In this document: positions 26,585 through 36,862 of the stretch, piece after piece
Numbering within the stretch: position 1 is the first letter of the stretch
Layout: the number at the start of each line of letters is the position of its first letter
DNA from: Pseudomonas sp. LD120
Lineage (GTDB): Bacteria; Pseudomonadota; Gammaproteobacteria; Pseudomonadales; Pseudomonadaceae
Length of the DNA: 64,000 nucleotides
Reading direction: 5' to 3'
Assembly: GCF_009861525.1 (NCBI RefSeq)
Contig: NZ_WVHL01000005.1
Coordinates: forward strand, 868,001 to 932,000
Program-made: the position numbers and the translations under genes
The notes under the pieces: generated by a model
Database searches by the model: none
Seen by the model: only the letters and a program-made list of their open reading frames with translations
Told to the model about the DNA's origin: nothing

Positions 26585-26679
26585 GTCTTTGGGTCCGGTG
26601 AAAAAAACGGCCGCGCAGCGTACGCCAGTCCTCGACCGTTGCAAAGGCCGACGATCAGCTAAATCGCCACCTGTTGTGC

Positions 26680-26707
26680 CTTGAAAGACTATCCTTGACC
26701 CCCAAAC
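26680..26707 (+). promoter_or_regulatory. Candidate sigma-32 heat-shock promoter upstream of cbpA
   Basis: CTTGAAA (26680-26686), 13-bp spacer, then CCCCAAAC (26700-26707), close to the sigma-32 consensus CTTGAAA-N13-16-CCCCATNT. It faces cbpA, leaving a leader of about 165 nt. The gap 26585-26881 contains no gene. Confidence 0.45.
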
Positions 26708-26881
26708 TTGCAGGCATGGGCCGGGCAGCCACCAGGGGTCGCAAGATCCGCCCAAGGCTGCCGATAAACTTCTGATGCGCCGTTCAGTCAGAGAATTGAG
26801 ATTGATCAATTCTCATGCTGCCAGACCGAGCATGCTGTGCTGCACGCCGCGCGACTTTGATAACGGATGGTGACTCCCTCG

Positions 26882-27820
26882 ATGGACTTCAAAGACTATT
26901 ACAAGATTCTCGGCGTGGAGCCGACAGCGGACGACAAGGCGATCAAGGCCGCCTATCGCAAGCTGGCGCGCAAATACCACCCTGACGTCAGTAAGGAAAA
27001 GGATGCCGAGGCCAAGTTCAAGGATGCCTCGGAAGCCTATGAAGCGCTGAAAAGCGCCGACAAACGCGCCGAGTACGATGACCTGCGCAAATACGGCCAG
27101 CATGGCCAGCCGTTCCAGGGGCCGCCGGGCTGGCAGAGCCGTGGTGGCTTTGGTGACGGTGACAGCGGGGATTTCTCGGACTTCTTCAGCTCGATCTTTG
27201 GTAACCGGGGGGCAGGATTTGGCGGCCCGGAGCAGCGCCGCAGCAGTGGCCGTCGTGGACAGGATGTAGAAATGGAACTGCCGATTTTTCTTGAAGAAAC
27301 TCTGTCGACCGAGTCGAAGAAAATCAGCTTCCAGGTGCCGCAATACAACGCCGCCGGTCAGCACGTCAGCAACACCAGCAAAAGCCTGAACGTGAAGATC
27401 CCGGCGGGTGTCAGCGACGGCGAGCGTATCCGCCTTAAAGGCCAGGGCGCGCCGGGCGTGGGTGGCGGCGCCAATGGCGACCTGTACCTGACCATACGTT
27501 TTGCGCCTCATCCGAAGTTCGATGTGGAGGGCGAGAACCTGATCATCACCCTGCCGTTGGCTCCCTGGGAGCTGGCGTTGGGGACCGAGGTCGCCGTACC
27601 GACCCTGACCGGCAAGATCAACCTCAAGGTCCCGGCCGGCAGTCAGAACGGCCAGCGCATGCGCGCCAAGGGCCACGGCTTGCTCAACAAGGCTGGCCAG
27701 CGCGGCTACCTGTTCGTACAGCTCAAGGCCGTGATGCCCAAGCAGGCCAGCGATGACGTCAAGGCGCTGTGGCAGGAACTGGCGAAGAAGGCTGCGTTCG
27801 ACCCTCGGGAACATTTCTGA
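26882..27820 (+). CDS. cbpA: DnaJ-like co-chaperone CbpA
   Basis: 312 residues. J-domain at the N-terminus with HPD at residues 33-35 (RKYHPDVSK), a Gly/Phe-rich linker (about residues 80-120), no zinc finger, then two beta-rich C-terminal substrate-binding domains, as in CbpA. The start MDFKDYY corresponds to E. coli MELKDYY; an in-frame ATG 15 bases upstream is less likely. Acts with DnaK and binds curved DNA in E. coli. Its modulator cbpM follows. Confidence 0.93.
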   Translation: MDFKDYYKILGVEPTADDKAIKAAYRKLARKYHPDVSKEKDAEAKFKDASEAYEALKSADKRAEYDDLRKYGQHGQPFQGPPGWQSRGGFGDGDSGDFSDFFSSIFGNRGAGFGGPEQRRSSGRRGQDVEMELPIFLEETLSTESKKISFQVPQYNAAGQHVSNTSKSLNVKIPAGVSDGERIRLKGQGAPGVGGGANGDLYLTIRFAPHPKFDVEGENLIITLPLAPWELALGTEVAVPTLTGKINLKVPAGSQNGQRMRAKGHGLLNKAGQRGYLFVQLKAVMPKQASDDVKALWQELAKKAAFDPREHF

Positions 27821-27843
27821 TTCGACACTAGGAGGCGCTGATC

Positions 27844-28146
27844 ATGAGCACCCTGATCGTTCAGCTGGACATGGAAGAATTCTGTGAAGTGGCCGATTTG
27901 TCGGCGGCCTACGTGATCGAAATCGTCGAACACGGGATCCTCGAACCTCAGGGCGCAGAGCCCCAGGATTGGCGATTCAGCGATCATGAACTGTCCCTGG
28001 CCAAGCGCGCGGCGAAGTTGCGCCGCGACCTGGATCTGGAGTGGGAAGGCGTCGCTCTGGCGCTGGAACTGCTGGACGAGGTACGGCAACTGCGGGCGGA
28101 GAACCAGATGCTCCGCCAGCGCCTGGGCCGCCTGCTGCTGGACTGA
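27844..28146 (+). CDS. cbpM: Chaperone modulatory protein CbpM
   Basis: 100 residues, MerR-like HTH fold (FCEVADLSAAYVIEIVEHGIL) followed by a C-terminal helix. CbpM binds the J-domain of CbpA and blocks its action. AGGAGG upstream; 23 bp after cbpA, so the two are an operon. Confidence 0.92.
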   Translation: MSTLIVQLDMEEFCEVADLSAAYVIEIVEHGILEPQGAEPQDWRFSDHELSLAKRAAKLRRDLDLEWEGVALALELLDEVRQLRAENQMLRQRLGRLLLD

Positions 28147-28151
28147 TGACC

Positions 28152-28294
28152 TGTAGCCGCTGCCGAGCGCGAGCGAGGCTGCGGCCGGGCGTGCAGCGGC
28201 CGTAAAAACAGGCAACTGCGGGGTGTCAGGAACAGCAGGTTGCGAGGACTGCGTCCTCGTGCGCAGCTTCGCTGGCGCTCAGCAGCGGCTACAA
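28152..28294. repeat. Palindromic intergenic repeat, TGTAGCCGCTGC family (copy 2)
   Basis: Starts TGTAGCCGCTGCCGAGCG and ends CAGCAGCGGCTACA; 11 bases at the ends are perfect inverted copies. This copy is longer (143 bp) with extra internal palindromes (GCGAGGACTGCGTCCTCGTGC). It fills the gap between cbpM and the convergent kinase gene. Confidence 0.65.
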
Positions 28295-28319
28295 AGAGCG
28301 CTAGCGTTTGTAACGTGCC

Positions 28320-29453
28320 TCAGGCGCGGGAGACCCGCGGCAGGGTGACGGTGAAGGTCGTGCCGTCGCTCTCGCTTGAGCTGACTTCGATGCTGCCCTG
28401 GTGGGCAACCACCACTTCCCTGACGATGAATAACCCCAAACCCAGGCTGGTGCTGTTGTTGCCCAGTTCTTCATCGGCGCTGCGCACCAAGGGATCGAAC
28501 AGCGTGCCCAGGGCTTCCCGGGGAATCGGTGCGCCGTAGTTGTGGATGGTCAGTAACACCTGCTCGACACCGCCGGTGATGGTTACGGTCACGGTGCGGC
28601 GGTCGCTGCCGTGTTGCAACGCGTTGCCGATCAGGTTCTGCAGCATCTGCTCGATGCGTCCGCGGTCCCAAATGCCGTGGCTGTCACCCTCGACGCTGAG
28701 CATCGGCGTGCAATCGGGTTGTCCGGCGCAGGCTTCGTCCATCGCCGCTTTGGCGGCGCTGCTCAGGTCCATGGGTGCAGGATCGATGGGCAGGCCGTTG
28801 CCCAGGCGGCTGCGGACGAACTCCAGCAAGTCATTGACCATGGCGCCCATGTGCCGGGTGCCGCTTTTGATGCGCGAAACGAAGGCCTGGGCATCGGCAT
28901 CCAGCGCCACTTTGCGCGCCAGCAGGTCGGTGGACATGCTCACCGCCTGCAACGGCGCCCGCAGGTCGTGGCCGAGGATCGCCAGGAAGATGTCTCGCGA
29001 GCGGCTGACCTGCTCGGCATAGGCGGCCGTGGACTCGGCCAGGGCTTCGTCGATGGCTTCGTTGAAGCGGATCATGTCTTGCAGGTGTTCCAGGTTCGGC
29101 GCGATCAGGCTGGCGACCCACAGACGGATCACGCAGGCCCGCAGGTGGCGGAACTCCGAGGTCATCTGCACCAGGTCAAAACCGACGTTATGACGCAGTT
29201 CGCCGTGGCTGGCAGCCGCGGCATCCAGGCTGGGGCTTTTTTCCGGGCCGGCGCCCTTGGCTTTGGCCGCTTGTTCGCCAGGGCTCTGGCTGGTGCGCAT
29301 GTCGCGGGCAGCGGCCAACAGGATGGACTTGGCATGGTCGCGCAGGTCGCTGCGGGTCATGGTCTTGGCTTCGGGGGCCAAGGTTCTGGCGAATTGCTCC
29401 CATTCATCAATGATTCGATCAACGTGTTGCACGATGAAGTCGGACAGGCGCAT
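28320..29453 (-). CDS. Soluble sensor histidine kinase with RsbRD-like N-terminal domain
   Basis: 377 residues, no membrane helix. The N-terminal about 145 residues form a helical RsbRD_N-like sensor (FIVQHVDRIIDEWEQFARTL). The HisKA dimerisation helix carries the phospho-acceptor His162 in AILGHDLRAPLQ, and the C-terminal HATPase_c domain has N-box LIGNALQHG and G-box SLGLGLFIV. There is no receiver domain and no response regulator gene next to it, so it is an orphan kinase. Signal unknown. Confidence 0.85.
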   Translation of the reverse strand: MRLSDFIVQHVDRIIDEWEQFARTLAPEAKTMTRSDLRDHAKSILLAAARDMRTSQSPGEQAAKAKGAGPEKSPSLDAAAASHGELRHNVGFDLVQMTSEFRHLRACVIRLWVASLIAPNLEHLQDMIRFNEAIDEALAESTAAYAEQVSRSRDIFLAILGHDLRAPLQAVSMSTDLLARKVALDADAQAFVSRIKSGTRHMGAMVNDLLEFVRSRLGNGLPIDPAPMDLSSAAKAAMDEACAGQPDCTPMLSVEGDSHGIWDRGRIEQMLQNLIGNALQHGSDRRTVTVTITGGVEQVLLTIHNYGAPIPREALGTLFDPLVRSADEELGNNSTSLGLGLFIVREVVVAHQGSIEVSSSESDGTTFTVTLPRVSRA

Positions 29454-29549
29454 AGCCGGGCACCTTAATGGGCAGAGAGTGAAAAAACGAGACGCATCTT
29501 AGCGCCTTATCGGCCGTTTCAACACTGATCCGCCCGGTGCCGCGAGTGC

Positions 29550-31250
<1,701 letters not shown>

Positions 31251-31269
31251 TCCTTGTTCCTCGGCAATG

Positions 31270-31362
31270 AGTGGCAAGCTTCAGGCTGCCAGCTGCAAGA
31301 AAAATCAAAAGACATCGATAGCGCTTCAAGCCGCTGTTGCTTGCCGCTTGAAGCTTGCCACT
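31270..31362. repeat. Inverted repeat between ureB and ureC
   Basis: AGTGGCAAGCTTCA (31270-31283) and TGAAGCTTGCCACT (31349-31362) are a perfect 14-bp inverted repeat, with inner GCTTCAAG / CTTGAAGC pairs. It occupies the 123-bp ureB-ureC gap, which is unusually long for urease genes. No promoter is obvious. Confidence 0.7.
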
Positions 31363-31373
31363 GGGCGCTGGGC

Positions 31374-31679
31374 TCAGAGGTCGCCCATGATGCGTCCGGC
31401 AAAACCGAACACCCGGCGCTTGCCGGCCAGTTCCACCAGTTCCACTTCCCGGGTCTGTCCCGGTTCGAAGCGCACGGCGGTGCCGGCGGCGATGTTCAGG
31501 CGCATGCCGCGACTGGCGGCGCGGTCGAAGGTCAGGGCGTCGTTGGTTTCGAAAAAGTGATAGTGGGAGCCGACCTGGATCGGCCGGTCGCCACTGTTGG
31601 CCACGCTGAGGGTCAAGGTGCGGCGCCCGGCATTGAGTTCGATCTCGCCGGGCTGGATCTGGTATTGGCCAGGAATCAT
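31374..31679 (-). CDS. ureB: Urease beta subunit UreB
   Basis: 101 residues, structural subunit. Family features: MIPGQYQIQPGEIELN and GSHYHFFETNDAL, then FGFAGRIMG at the end. Start overlaps the stop of the upstream GNAT gene by four bases (ATGA). Confidence 0.97.
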   Translation of the reverse strand: MIPGQYQIQPGEIELNAGRRTLTLSVANSGDRPIQVGSHYHFFETNDALTFDRAASRGMRLNIAAGTAVRFEPGQTREVELVELAGKRRVFGFAGRIMGDL

Positions 31680-32209
31680 AGGGGCTGTCCCAATGTCTTG
31701 AAGTAGATGGCGGTGGGGCTGTAGCTGCCGTCCGGGCTCTGACAGTAGTTGGGCAACTCGCCGACCCGGGTGTAACCCTGGGAGCGATAAAACGCCTCAG
31801 CCGCCGAGCCGGCCTCGGTGTCCAGGTACAGCAGGCCGCGCTTGTGCTGGCGGGCGGCCTGTTCCAGGGCCGTCATCAGTTGCTGGCCCAGGCCGCGACG
31901 CCGAGCGCTGTGCAGCACCTGGAGCTTGTGCACCTCGGCGCGGTTGCGTCCGTTGGCCTTCATGCACAGCGCCAGTTGCACGCTGGCCAGGACCTGCTCA
32001 TCGTCAACCACCACCCACAGCAGCAGGCTGCCGTCTTCGACCCCGGCCTGCACGCTGCTGAGGTAGGCCCGGGCCTGGCGGTCGTCGAGGTCGGCCATGA
32101 AACCGATGGACGCGCCGTGCTGCACCGAGTCCAACAACAAGTTGATCAGTCCCTGACGGTAATGGGCAAAGCTTTCTCCATGCACGAGTCGCAGTTGGGC
32201 GGCGTTCAT
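31676..32209 (-). CDS. GNAT family N-acetyltransferase
   Basis: 177 residues. The acetyl-CoA-binding loop is seen in SARRRGLGQQLMTALE, and the C-terminal AGSAAEAFYRSQGYTRVGE is typical GNAT. Substrate unknown. It lies between the second GNAT gene and ureB, overlapping ureB by four bases, so it is inside the urease transcription unit. Confidence 0.85.
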   Translation of the reverse strand: MNAAQLRLVHGESFAHYRQGLINLLLDSVQHGASIGFMADLDDRQARAYLSSVQAGVEDGSLLLWVVVDDEQVLASVQLALCMKANGRNRAEVHKLQVLHSARRRGLGQQLMTALEQAARQHKRGLLYLDTEAGSAAEAFYRSQGYTRVGELPNYCQSPDGSYSPTAIYFKTLGQPL

Positions 32210-32216
32210 CGGGCGG

Positions 32217-32750
32217 TCACTCCTGGTGAGGGGCGGGCGGTTGCGCCCCCGGGTTGAGAGTCAGTTGCATGAAGGTCAGGTCCAGCCAGCGGCCGAACTT
32301 GGTGCCCACCTGGGGCATTTGCCCGGTGCTGATAAAACCCAGGCGTTCATGCAGATGGATCGAGGCGCTGTTGGCGCTTTCGATGGCGGCCACCATCACG
32401 TGCTTGTCGCAGTCGCGAGCACGCTCCAGCAGCACGTGCATCAACCGTGGACCCAGGCCGTTGCCGCGCTGGTCGCGGCGGACATAGACCGAATGTTCCA
32501 CGGTGTGGCGAAAGCCGTCGAAGGGTCGCCAGTCGCCGAAGGAAGCGTAGCCGAGCACCTGCTCCTCGGCGTCGACGATCACCAGGATCGGGTAGCCCTG
32601 GCTCTGGCGCGCGCTGAACCAGGCCTGGCGGTTGCCCAGGTCCACCGGGGTGTCGTTCCAGATCGCCGTGGTATTGACCACGGCGTCGTTGTAGATGTCG
32701 CGGATCGCCGGCAGGTCGGCGTGCAGTGCGTCGCGGATGCGATAAGTCAT
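32217..32750 (-). CDS. GNAT acetyltransferase, methionine sulfoximine/sulfone (Pat/PitA-type)
   Basis: 177 residues. The pattern IRDIYNDAVVNTTAIWNDTPV, RHTVEHSVYVRRDQRGNGLG and ANSASIHLHERLGF belongs to the phosphinothricin/methionine sulfoximine acetyltransferase group. In P. aeruginosa the homologue (PA4866) sits between ureA and ureB and acetylates methionine sulfoximine and sulfone, inhibitors of glutamine synthetase. Ten bases separate its start from the ureA stop, so it is part of the operon. Confidence 0.85.
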   Translation of the reverse strand: MTYRIRDALHADLPAIRDIYNDAVVNTTAIWNDTPVDLGNRQAWFSARQSQGYPILVIVDAEEQVLGYASFGDWRPFDGFRHTVEHSVYVRRDQRGNGLGPRLMHVLLERARDCDKHVMVAAIESANSASIHLHERLGFISTGQMPQVGTKFGRWLDLTFMQLTLNPGAQPPAPHQE

Positions 32751-32759
32751 GGCACGGCC

Positions 32760-33062
<303 letters not shown>

Positions 33063-33101
33063 CGTGATCAGTCCGTTGTTGGGCAGTTAAAAAGGGCAGC
33101 T

Positions 33102-33941
33102 TCAGGTATTCCAGATCCTCGGTGGCACGGCCTCGCGGCCCAGCAACGCCGGGCGCAGCAGGCGCCACAGGTCGATCAGCCAGGCCCGGGCCAGCAGGGC
33201 TTCGCTGGCCAGGCAGCGGGCCACCAGCAGCCCTGGCAGTTGGCTCAGGTCGCCGCGTACCGGGTGTTCCAGGGCGCGGCAGCGCTCCAGCAGTGAACGG
33301 TCGATTTCGCCGGTGACCAGCAGGGTGGCGAACACCGGCTGGCCGTCCAGGCCGATGGGCGAATCCAGCAGGCCGTCGCCGCCGCTGATGCGCTGGCGCT
33401 CATGCCACAGCGGCCGGCCGTCGCGGCGTATGTCCAAGCGGGCCTGGACGTGTCCGTGCTCAAAATGCTCGCCACTGGCCGGGCGACCGAGTGCGACGAT
33501 GTCCCAGTAGAACAGCCGGGCATCGCCTTGCAGGTCGATCCGGGTGGTCAGTTCGGCCTGGGCGGCGCTGAACACGATGGTCTCCTGGGGCAGCCACTCC
33601 AGGGTCGCCCCCGGCGCCACTTGCAGGTCCAGGATCTGGCTGGCGGGACCGCTGGCGCGATACCACTTGGCGGCCCCGGGGCTGGTCAACTGGGCCCAGG
33701 CGCCGTGCTCGACGCGGGCCTTGATGGCCAGCCGGTCGCCGCCGGCGATGCCGCCGGGCGGGTGGACGATGATGTGCTGGCACACCTCGGGGCCTTCTGC
33801 ATACAGGTGCTTCTGCACCCGCAGCGGGCCCAGGTGGCGACGCAGCACCGGGCGCGTGCTGGCGCCGAAACGGGCATAGGCCAGTTCCAGCTCGGCGTGC
33901 CAGCTGGGGGTGAACAAGGCGGTGGCGGCAGGTGAGTTCAT
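33102..33941 (-). CDS. ureD: Urease accessory protein UreD
   Basis: 279 residues; binds apo-urease and UreF during nickel insertion. Typical features: QKHLYAEGPEVCQHIIVHPPGG split across residues 45-66, LTSPGAAKWYRA, and ARCLASEALLARAWLIDLW near the end. Starts 30 bp after urtE, with TAGGAG before its start, indicating cotranscription with urtABCDE. Confidence 0.95.
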   Translation of the reverse strand: MNSPAATALFTPSWHAELELAYARFGASTRPVLRRHLGPLRVQKHLYAEGPEVCQHIIVHPPGGIAGGDRLAIKARVEHGAWAQLTSPGAAKWYRASGPASQILDLQVAPGATLEWLPQETIVFSAAQAELTTRIDLQGDARLFYWDIVALGRPASGEHFEHGHVQARLDIRRDGRPLWHERQRISGGDGLLDSPIGLDGQPVFATLLVTGEIDRSLLERCRALEHPVRGDLSQLPGLLVARCLASEALLARAWLIDLWRLLRPALLGREAVPPRIWNT

Positions 33942-33971
33942 GCTGGGTCGTTATCGTTAGGAGGCTACAGA

Positions 33972-34670
33972 TTAGATCGTAACCAGGCCGCGTACACCGT
34001 CGGCCTGCATATTTTCGCCACGGCCCTGCTGGATGATTTCGCCCCGGGACATCACCAGGTACTGGTCGGCCAGTTCGGCGGCAAAATCGTAGAACTGCTC
34101 CACCAGCACAATCGCCATGTCGCCGCGTTCCGCGAGTTTTTTGATCACCGCGCCGATCTCCTTGATCACCGAGGGCTGGATGCCTTCGGTGGGCTCGTCG
34201 AGAATCAGCAGGCGCGGGCGACTGGCCAGGGCCCGGCCGATGGCCAGCTGTTGCTGCTGGCCGCCGGACAGGTCACCGCCACGGCGCTGCTTCATCTGCA
34301 ACAGCACCGGGAACAGTTCGTAGATAAAGGCTGGCACGTGCTTGGCCTCCTTCGCGCCGAAACGCGAAAGCCCCATCAGCAGGTTTTCTTCCACCGTCAG
34401 GCGGCCGAAAATTTCCCGGCCCTGGGGCACGTAGGCGATTCCGGCGTGGACCCTCTGGTGCGGCTTGAAGCCGGTGATGGCTTGGCCTTCCCAGTTGACC
34501 GCGCCTTCCTTGACCGGCAGCAGACCCATCAGGCATTTGAGCAGGGTGGTCTTGCCCACGCCGTTGCGCCCGAGCAGGCAGGTCACTTCGCCTACCTGCG
34601 CCTCGAAGCTCAGGCCCCGGAGGATGTGGCTACCGCCGTAGTACTGGTGCAACTGGTCGACTTGCAGCAT
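33972..34670 (-). CDS. urtE: Urea ABC transporter ATP-binding protein UrtE
   Basis: 232 residues. Walker A GRNGVGKTT at about residues 34-42, signature LSGGQQQQLAIGRAL and Walker B LLILDEPTEGIQP; the EPTEGIQPSVI form is typical of UrtE. Second ATPase of the urea importer. Separated from urtD by a 140-bp repeat-bearing gap. Confidence 0.95.
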   Translation of the reverse strand: MLQVDQLHQYYGGSHILRGLSFEAQVGEVTCLLGRNGVGKTTLLKCLMGLLPVKEGAVNWEGQAITGFKPHQRVHAGIAYVPQGREIFGRLTVEENLLMGLSRFGAKEAKHVPAFIYELFPVLLQMKQRRGGDLSGGQQQQLAIGRALASRPRLLILDEPTEGIQPSVIKEIGAVIKKLAERGDMAIVLVEQFYDFAAELADQYLVMSRGEIIQQGRGENMQADGVRGLVTI

Positions 34671-34692
34671 GTTCGGATTCCTTCAAAAAACC

Positions 34693-34794
34693 TGTGGCCG
34701 CTGCCGCAGCCTGCGACAAGGTCCACAGGACCTTCATGGGCCTTGCAGAGCACGTCCTCTTCGAGGCTGATCGCAGCCTGCGGCAGCGGCTACA
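34693..34794. repeat. Palindromic intergenic repeat, TGTAGCCGCTGC family (copy 3)
   Basis: A 102-bp element starting TGTGGCCGCTGCCGCAGCC and ending GCGGCAGCGGCTACA, whose two ends are inverted copies. It is aligned and highly similar to copy 4 at 38394-38492 and lies between urtD and urtE. Confidence 0.75.
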
Positions 34795-34810
34795 AAGGTG
34801 GTTGGTTGGG

Positions 34811-35671
34811 TCAGCGACCGAGGTACACCTCGATCACCCGCTCGTTTTCCTGCACCTGTTCCAGCGACCCTTCGGCCAGCACGCTGCCCTGGTGCAGCAC
34901 GGTGACGTGGTCGGCAATCGAGCCGACAAAGCCCATGTCGTGCTCCACCACCATCAGCGAGTGCTTGCCGGCCAGGCTCTTGAACAGCTCGGCGGTGAAC
35001 TCGGTCTCGGCGTCGGTCATGCCCGCCACCGGTTCGTCCAGCAACAGCAATTGCGGGTCTTGCATCAGCAGCATGCCGATCTCCAGGAACTGCTTCTGAC
35101 CGTGGGACAGCAGGCCGGCCTGACGCTGGGCTGAGGGGCTCAGGCGAATGGTCTCCAGCACCTGGGCGATGCGGTCTTTCTGTTCGCCGCTCAGGCGCGC
35201 CCGCAGGCTGGCCCACACCGACTTGTCGGTCTTTTGCGCCAGCTCCAGGTTTTCGAACACGCTCAGGGCCTCGAACACCGTAGGTTTCTGGAACTTGCGG
35301 CCGATCCCGGCCTGGGCGATCTGCACTTCGCTCATCCGGGTCAGGTCCAGGGTTTCGCCGAACCAGGCCTTGCCCTGGGTGGGCCGGGTCTTGCCGGTGA
35401 TCACGTCCATCAGGGTGGTCTTGCCGGCGCCATTGGGGCCGATGATGCAGCGCAACTCGCCGACGCCGATGTACAGGTTGAGGTCGTTGAGGGCCTTGAA
35501 ACCGTCGAAGCTGACGCTGATGTCTTCAAGGGTCAGGAGGGTGCCGTGGCGAGTGTTCAGGCCCTTGCCGGCGGCGTGTCCGAGGCCGATGGCGTCGCGG
35601 CTGGCGCCGGCGTCCTTGTTGGCGTCGAGAATGGGTTCGAGCATGAAGTCCGCGGTGGCTGTGACGCTCAT
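34811..35671 (-). CDS. urtD: Urea ABC transporter ATP-binding protein UrtD
   Basis: 286 residues. A non-conserved N-terminal about 45 residues precedes the ATPase domain: Walker A GPNGAGKTT, signature LSHGQKQFLEIG, Walker B LLLLDEPVAGMTD. The last is characteristic of UrtD. Start overlaps the urtC stop by four bases. Confidence 0.95.
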   Translation of the reverse strand: MSVTATADFMLEPILDANKDAGASRDAIGLGHAAGKGLNTRHGTLLTLEDISVSFDGFKALNDLNLYIGVGELRCIIGPNGAGKTTLMDVITGKTRPTQGKAWFGETLDLTRMSEVQIAQAGIGRKFQKPTVFEALSVFENLELAQKTDKSVWASLRARLSGEQKDRIAQVLETIRLSPSAQRQAGLLSHGQKQFLEIGMLLMQDPQLLLLDEPVAGMTDAETEFTAELFKSLAGKHSLMVVEHDMGFVGSIADHVTVLHQGSVLAEGSLEQVQENERVIEVYLGR

Positions 35672-36747
35672 TGTTCACCTCGTTTCTTCAGCAGGCCGAT
35701 CACGCCCTTGGGCAGGTACAGGGTCACTGCGATGAACAGCGCGCCGAGGCAGAACAGCCAGTATTCGGGGAGGGCCACGGTGAACCAGCTCTTCATGCCG
35801 TTGACCAGCCCGGCTCCCAGCAGCGGCCCGACCAGCGTGCCGCGCCCGCCCAGGGCCACCCACACCGCGGCCTCGATGGAATTGGTGGGGGACATTTCGC
35901 TGGGGTTGATGATGCCCACCTGAGGCACATACAGGGCCCCGGCCAAGCCACAGAGCACGGCGCTCAAGACCCAGACGAACAACTTGAAGCCACGCGGGTC
36001 GTAGCCGCAGAACATCAGGCGGTTCTCGGCGTCGCGCAGGGCGGTCAGCACCCGGCCGAACTTGCTCCGGGCCAGGCGCCAGCCCAGGTACAGACTGGCC
36101 ACCAGCAGCAGCACCGTGGCCAGGAACAGCACCGCGCGAGTCCCGGGTTCGGTGATGCCAAAACCCAGGATGCTGCGGAAATTGGTGAAGCCGTTGTTGC
36201 CGCCAAAACCGGTCTCGTTACGGAAGAACAGCAGCATCCCGGCAAACGTCAGGGCCTGGGTCATGATCGAGAAGTACACGCCCTTGATCCGCGAGCGGAA
36301 GGCGAAGAAACCGAACACCAGCGCCAGCATCCCCGGGGCCAGCACCACCAGGCACAGGGCCCAGAGAAAGTGCTCGGTGCCGGTCCAGTACCAGGGCAAC
36401 TCGTTCCACGAGAGGAAGGTCATGAACGCCGGCAAGCTGTCTCCGGCGGCCTGGCGCATCAGGTACATGCCCATGGCGTAGCCGCCCAGGGCGAAGAACA
36501 AGCCGTGGCCCAGAGACAGCAGCCCGGCATAACCCCAGACCAGGTCCAGGGCCAGGGCGACGATGGCGTAGCAGAGGATCTTGCCCACCAGGGTCAGGGT
36601 GTAGGCCGAGACCTGCAACCGGTGGTCTGCCGGCAGCAGTGACAAGAGCGGCAGGGCGATGAGCACGGCGAGCAGCAGCGCGCCCACGGCCAGGGTGGTG
36701 TTGCGCCCGGCCTTGTGCGCAAGGGTGACGGTGATGGGCTGGTTCAT
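35668..36747 (-). CDS. urtC: Urea ABC transporter permease UrtC
   Basis: 359 residues, about nine helices, LivM-like. YAIVALALDLVWGYAGLLSL and the coupling loop LTALRDAENRLMFCGYDP are typical. The length fits the family. A 115-bp gap with a palindrome separates it from urtB upstream. Confidence 0.95.
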   Translation of the reverse strand: MNQPITVTLAHKAGRNTTLAVGALLLAVLIALPLLSLLPADHRLQVSAYTLTLVGKILCYAIVALALDLVWGYAGLLSLGHGLFFALGGYAMGMYLMRQAAGDSLPAFMTFLSWNELPWYWTGTEHFLWALCLVVLAPGMLALVFGFFAFRSRIKGVYFSIMTQALTFAGMLLFFRNETGFGGNNGFTNFRSILGFGITEPGTRAVLFLATVLLLVASLYLGWRLARSKFGRVLTALRDAENRLMFCGYDPRGFKLFVWVLSAVLCGLAGALYVPQVGIINPSEMSPTNSIEAAVWVALGGRGTLVGPLLGAGLVNGMKSWFTVALPEYWLFCLGALFIAVTLYLPKGVIGLLKKRGEQ

Positions 36748-36816
36748 GAGTGATTCCCTTCCAGGCTGACCAGGGCTACCGCCAGCAGCGTGCAGGTTCG
36801 CGAATGGCGGGGCAGC

Positions 36817-36841
36817 GTTTCGCGAGCACGCTCGCGCCTAC
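36817..36841. repeat. Short palindromic repeat between urtB and urtC
   Basis: CGCGAGCACGCTCGCG followed by CCTAC (36820-36841) is a compact palindrome of the type common in Pseudomonas intergenic DNA. Confidence 0.6.
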
Positions 36842-36862
36842 AAAAAGCAGCGGGCATGTTCA

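Noticed and set aside
25190..26662. Plus-strand 490-codon frame opposite yegD
   Set aside because: No similarity to known proteins and composition of a shadow; yegD on the minus strand is clear.
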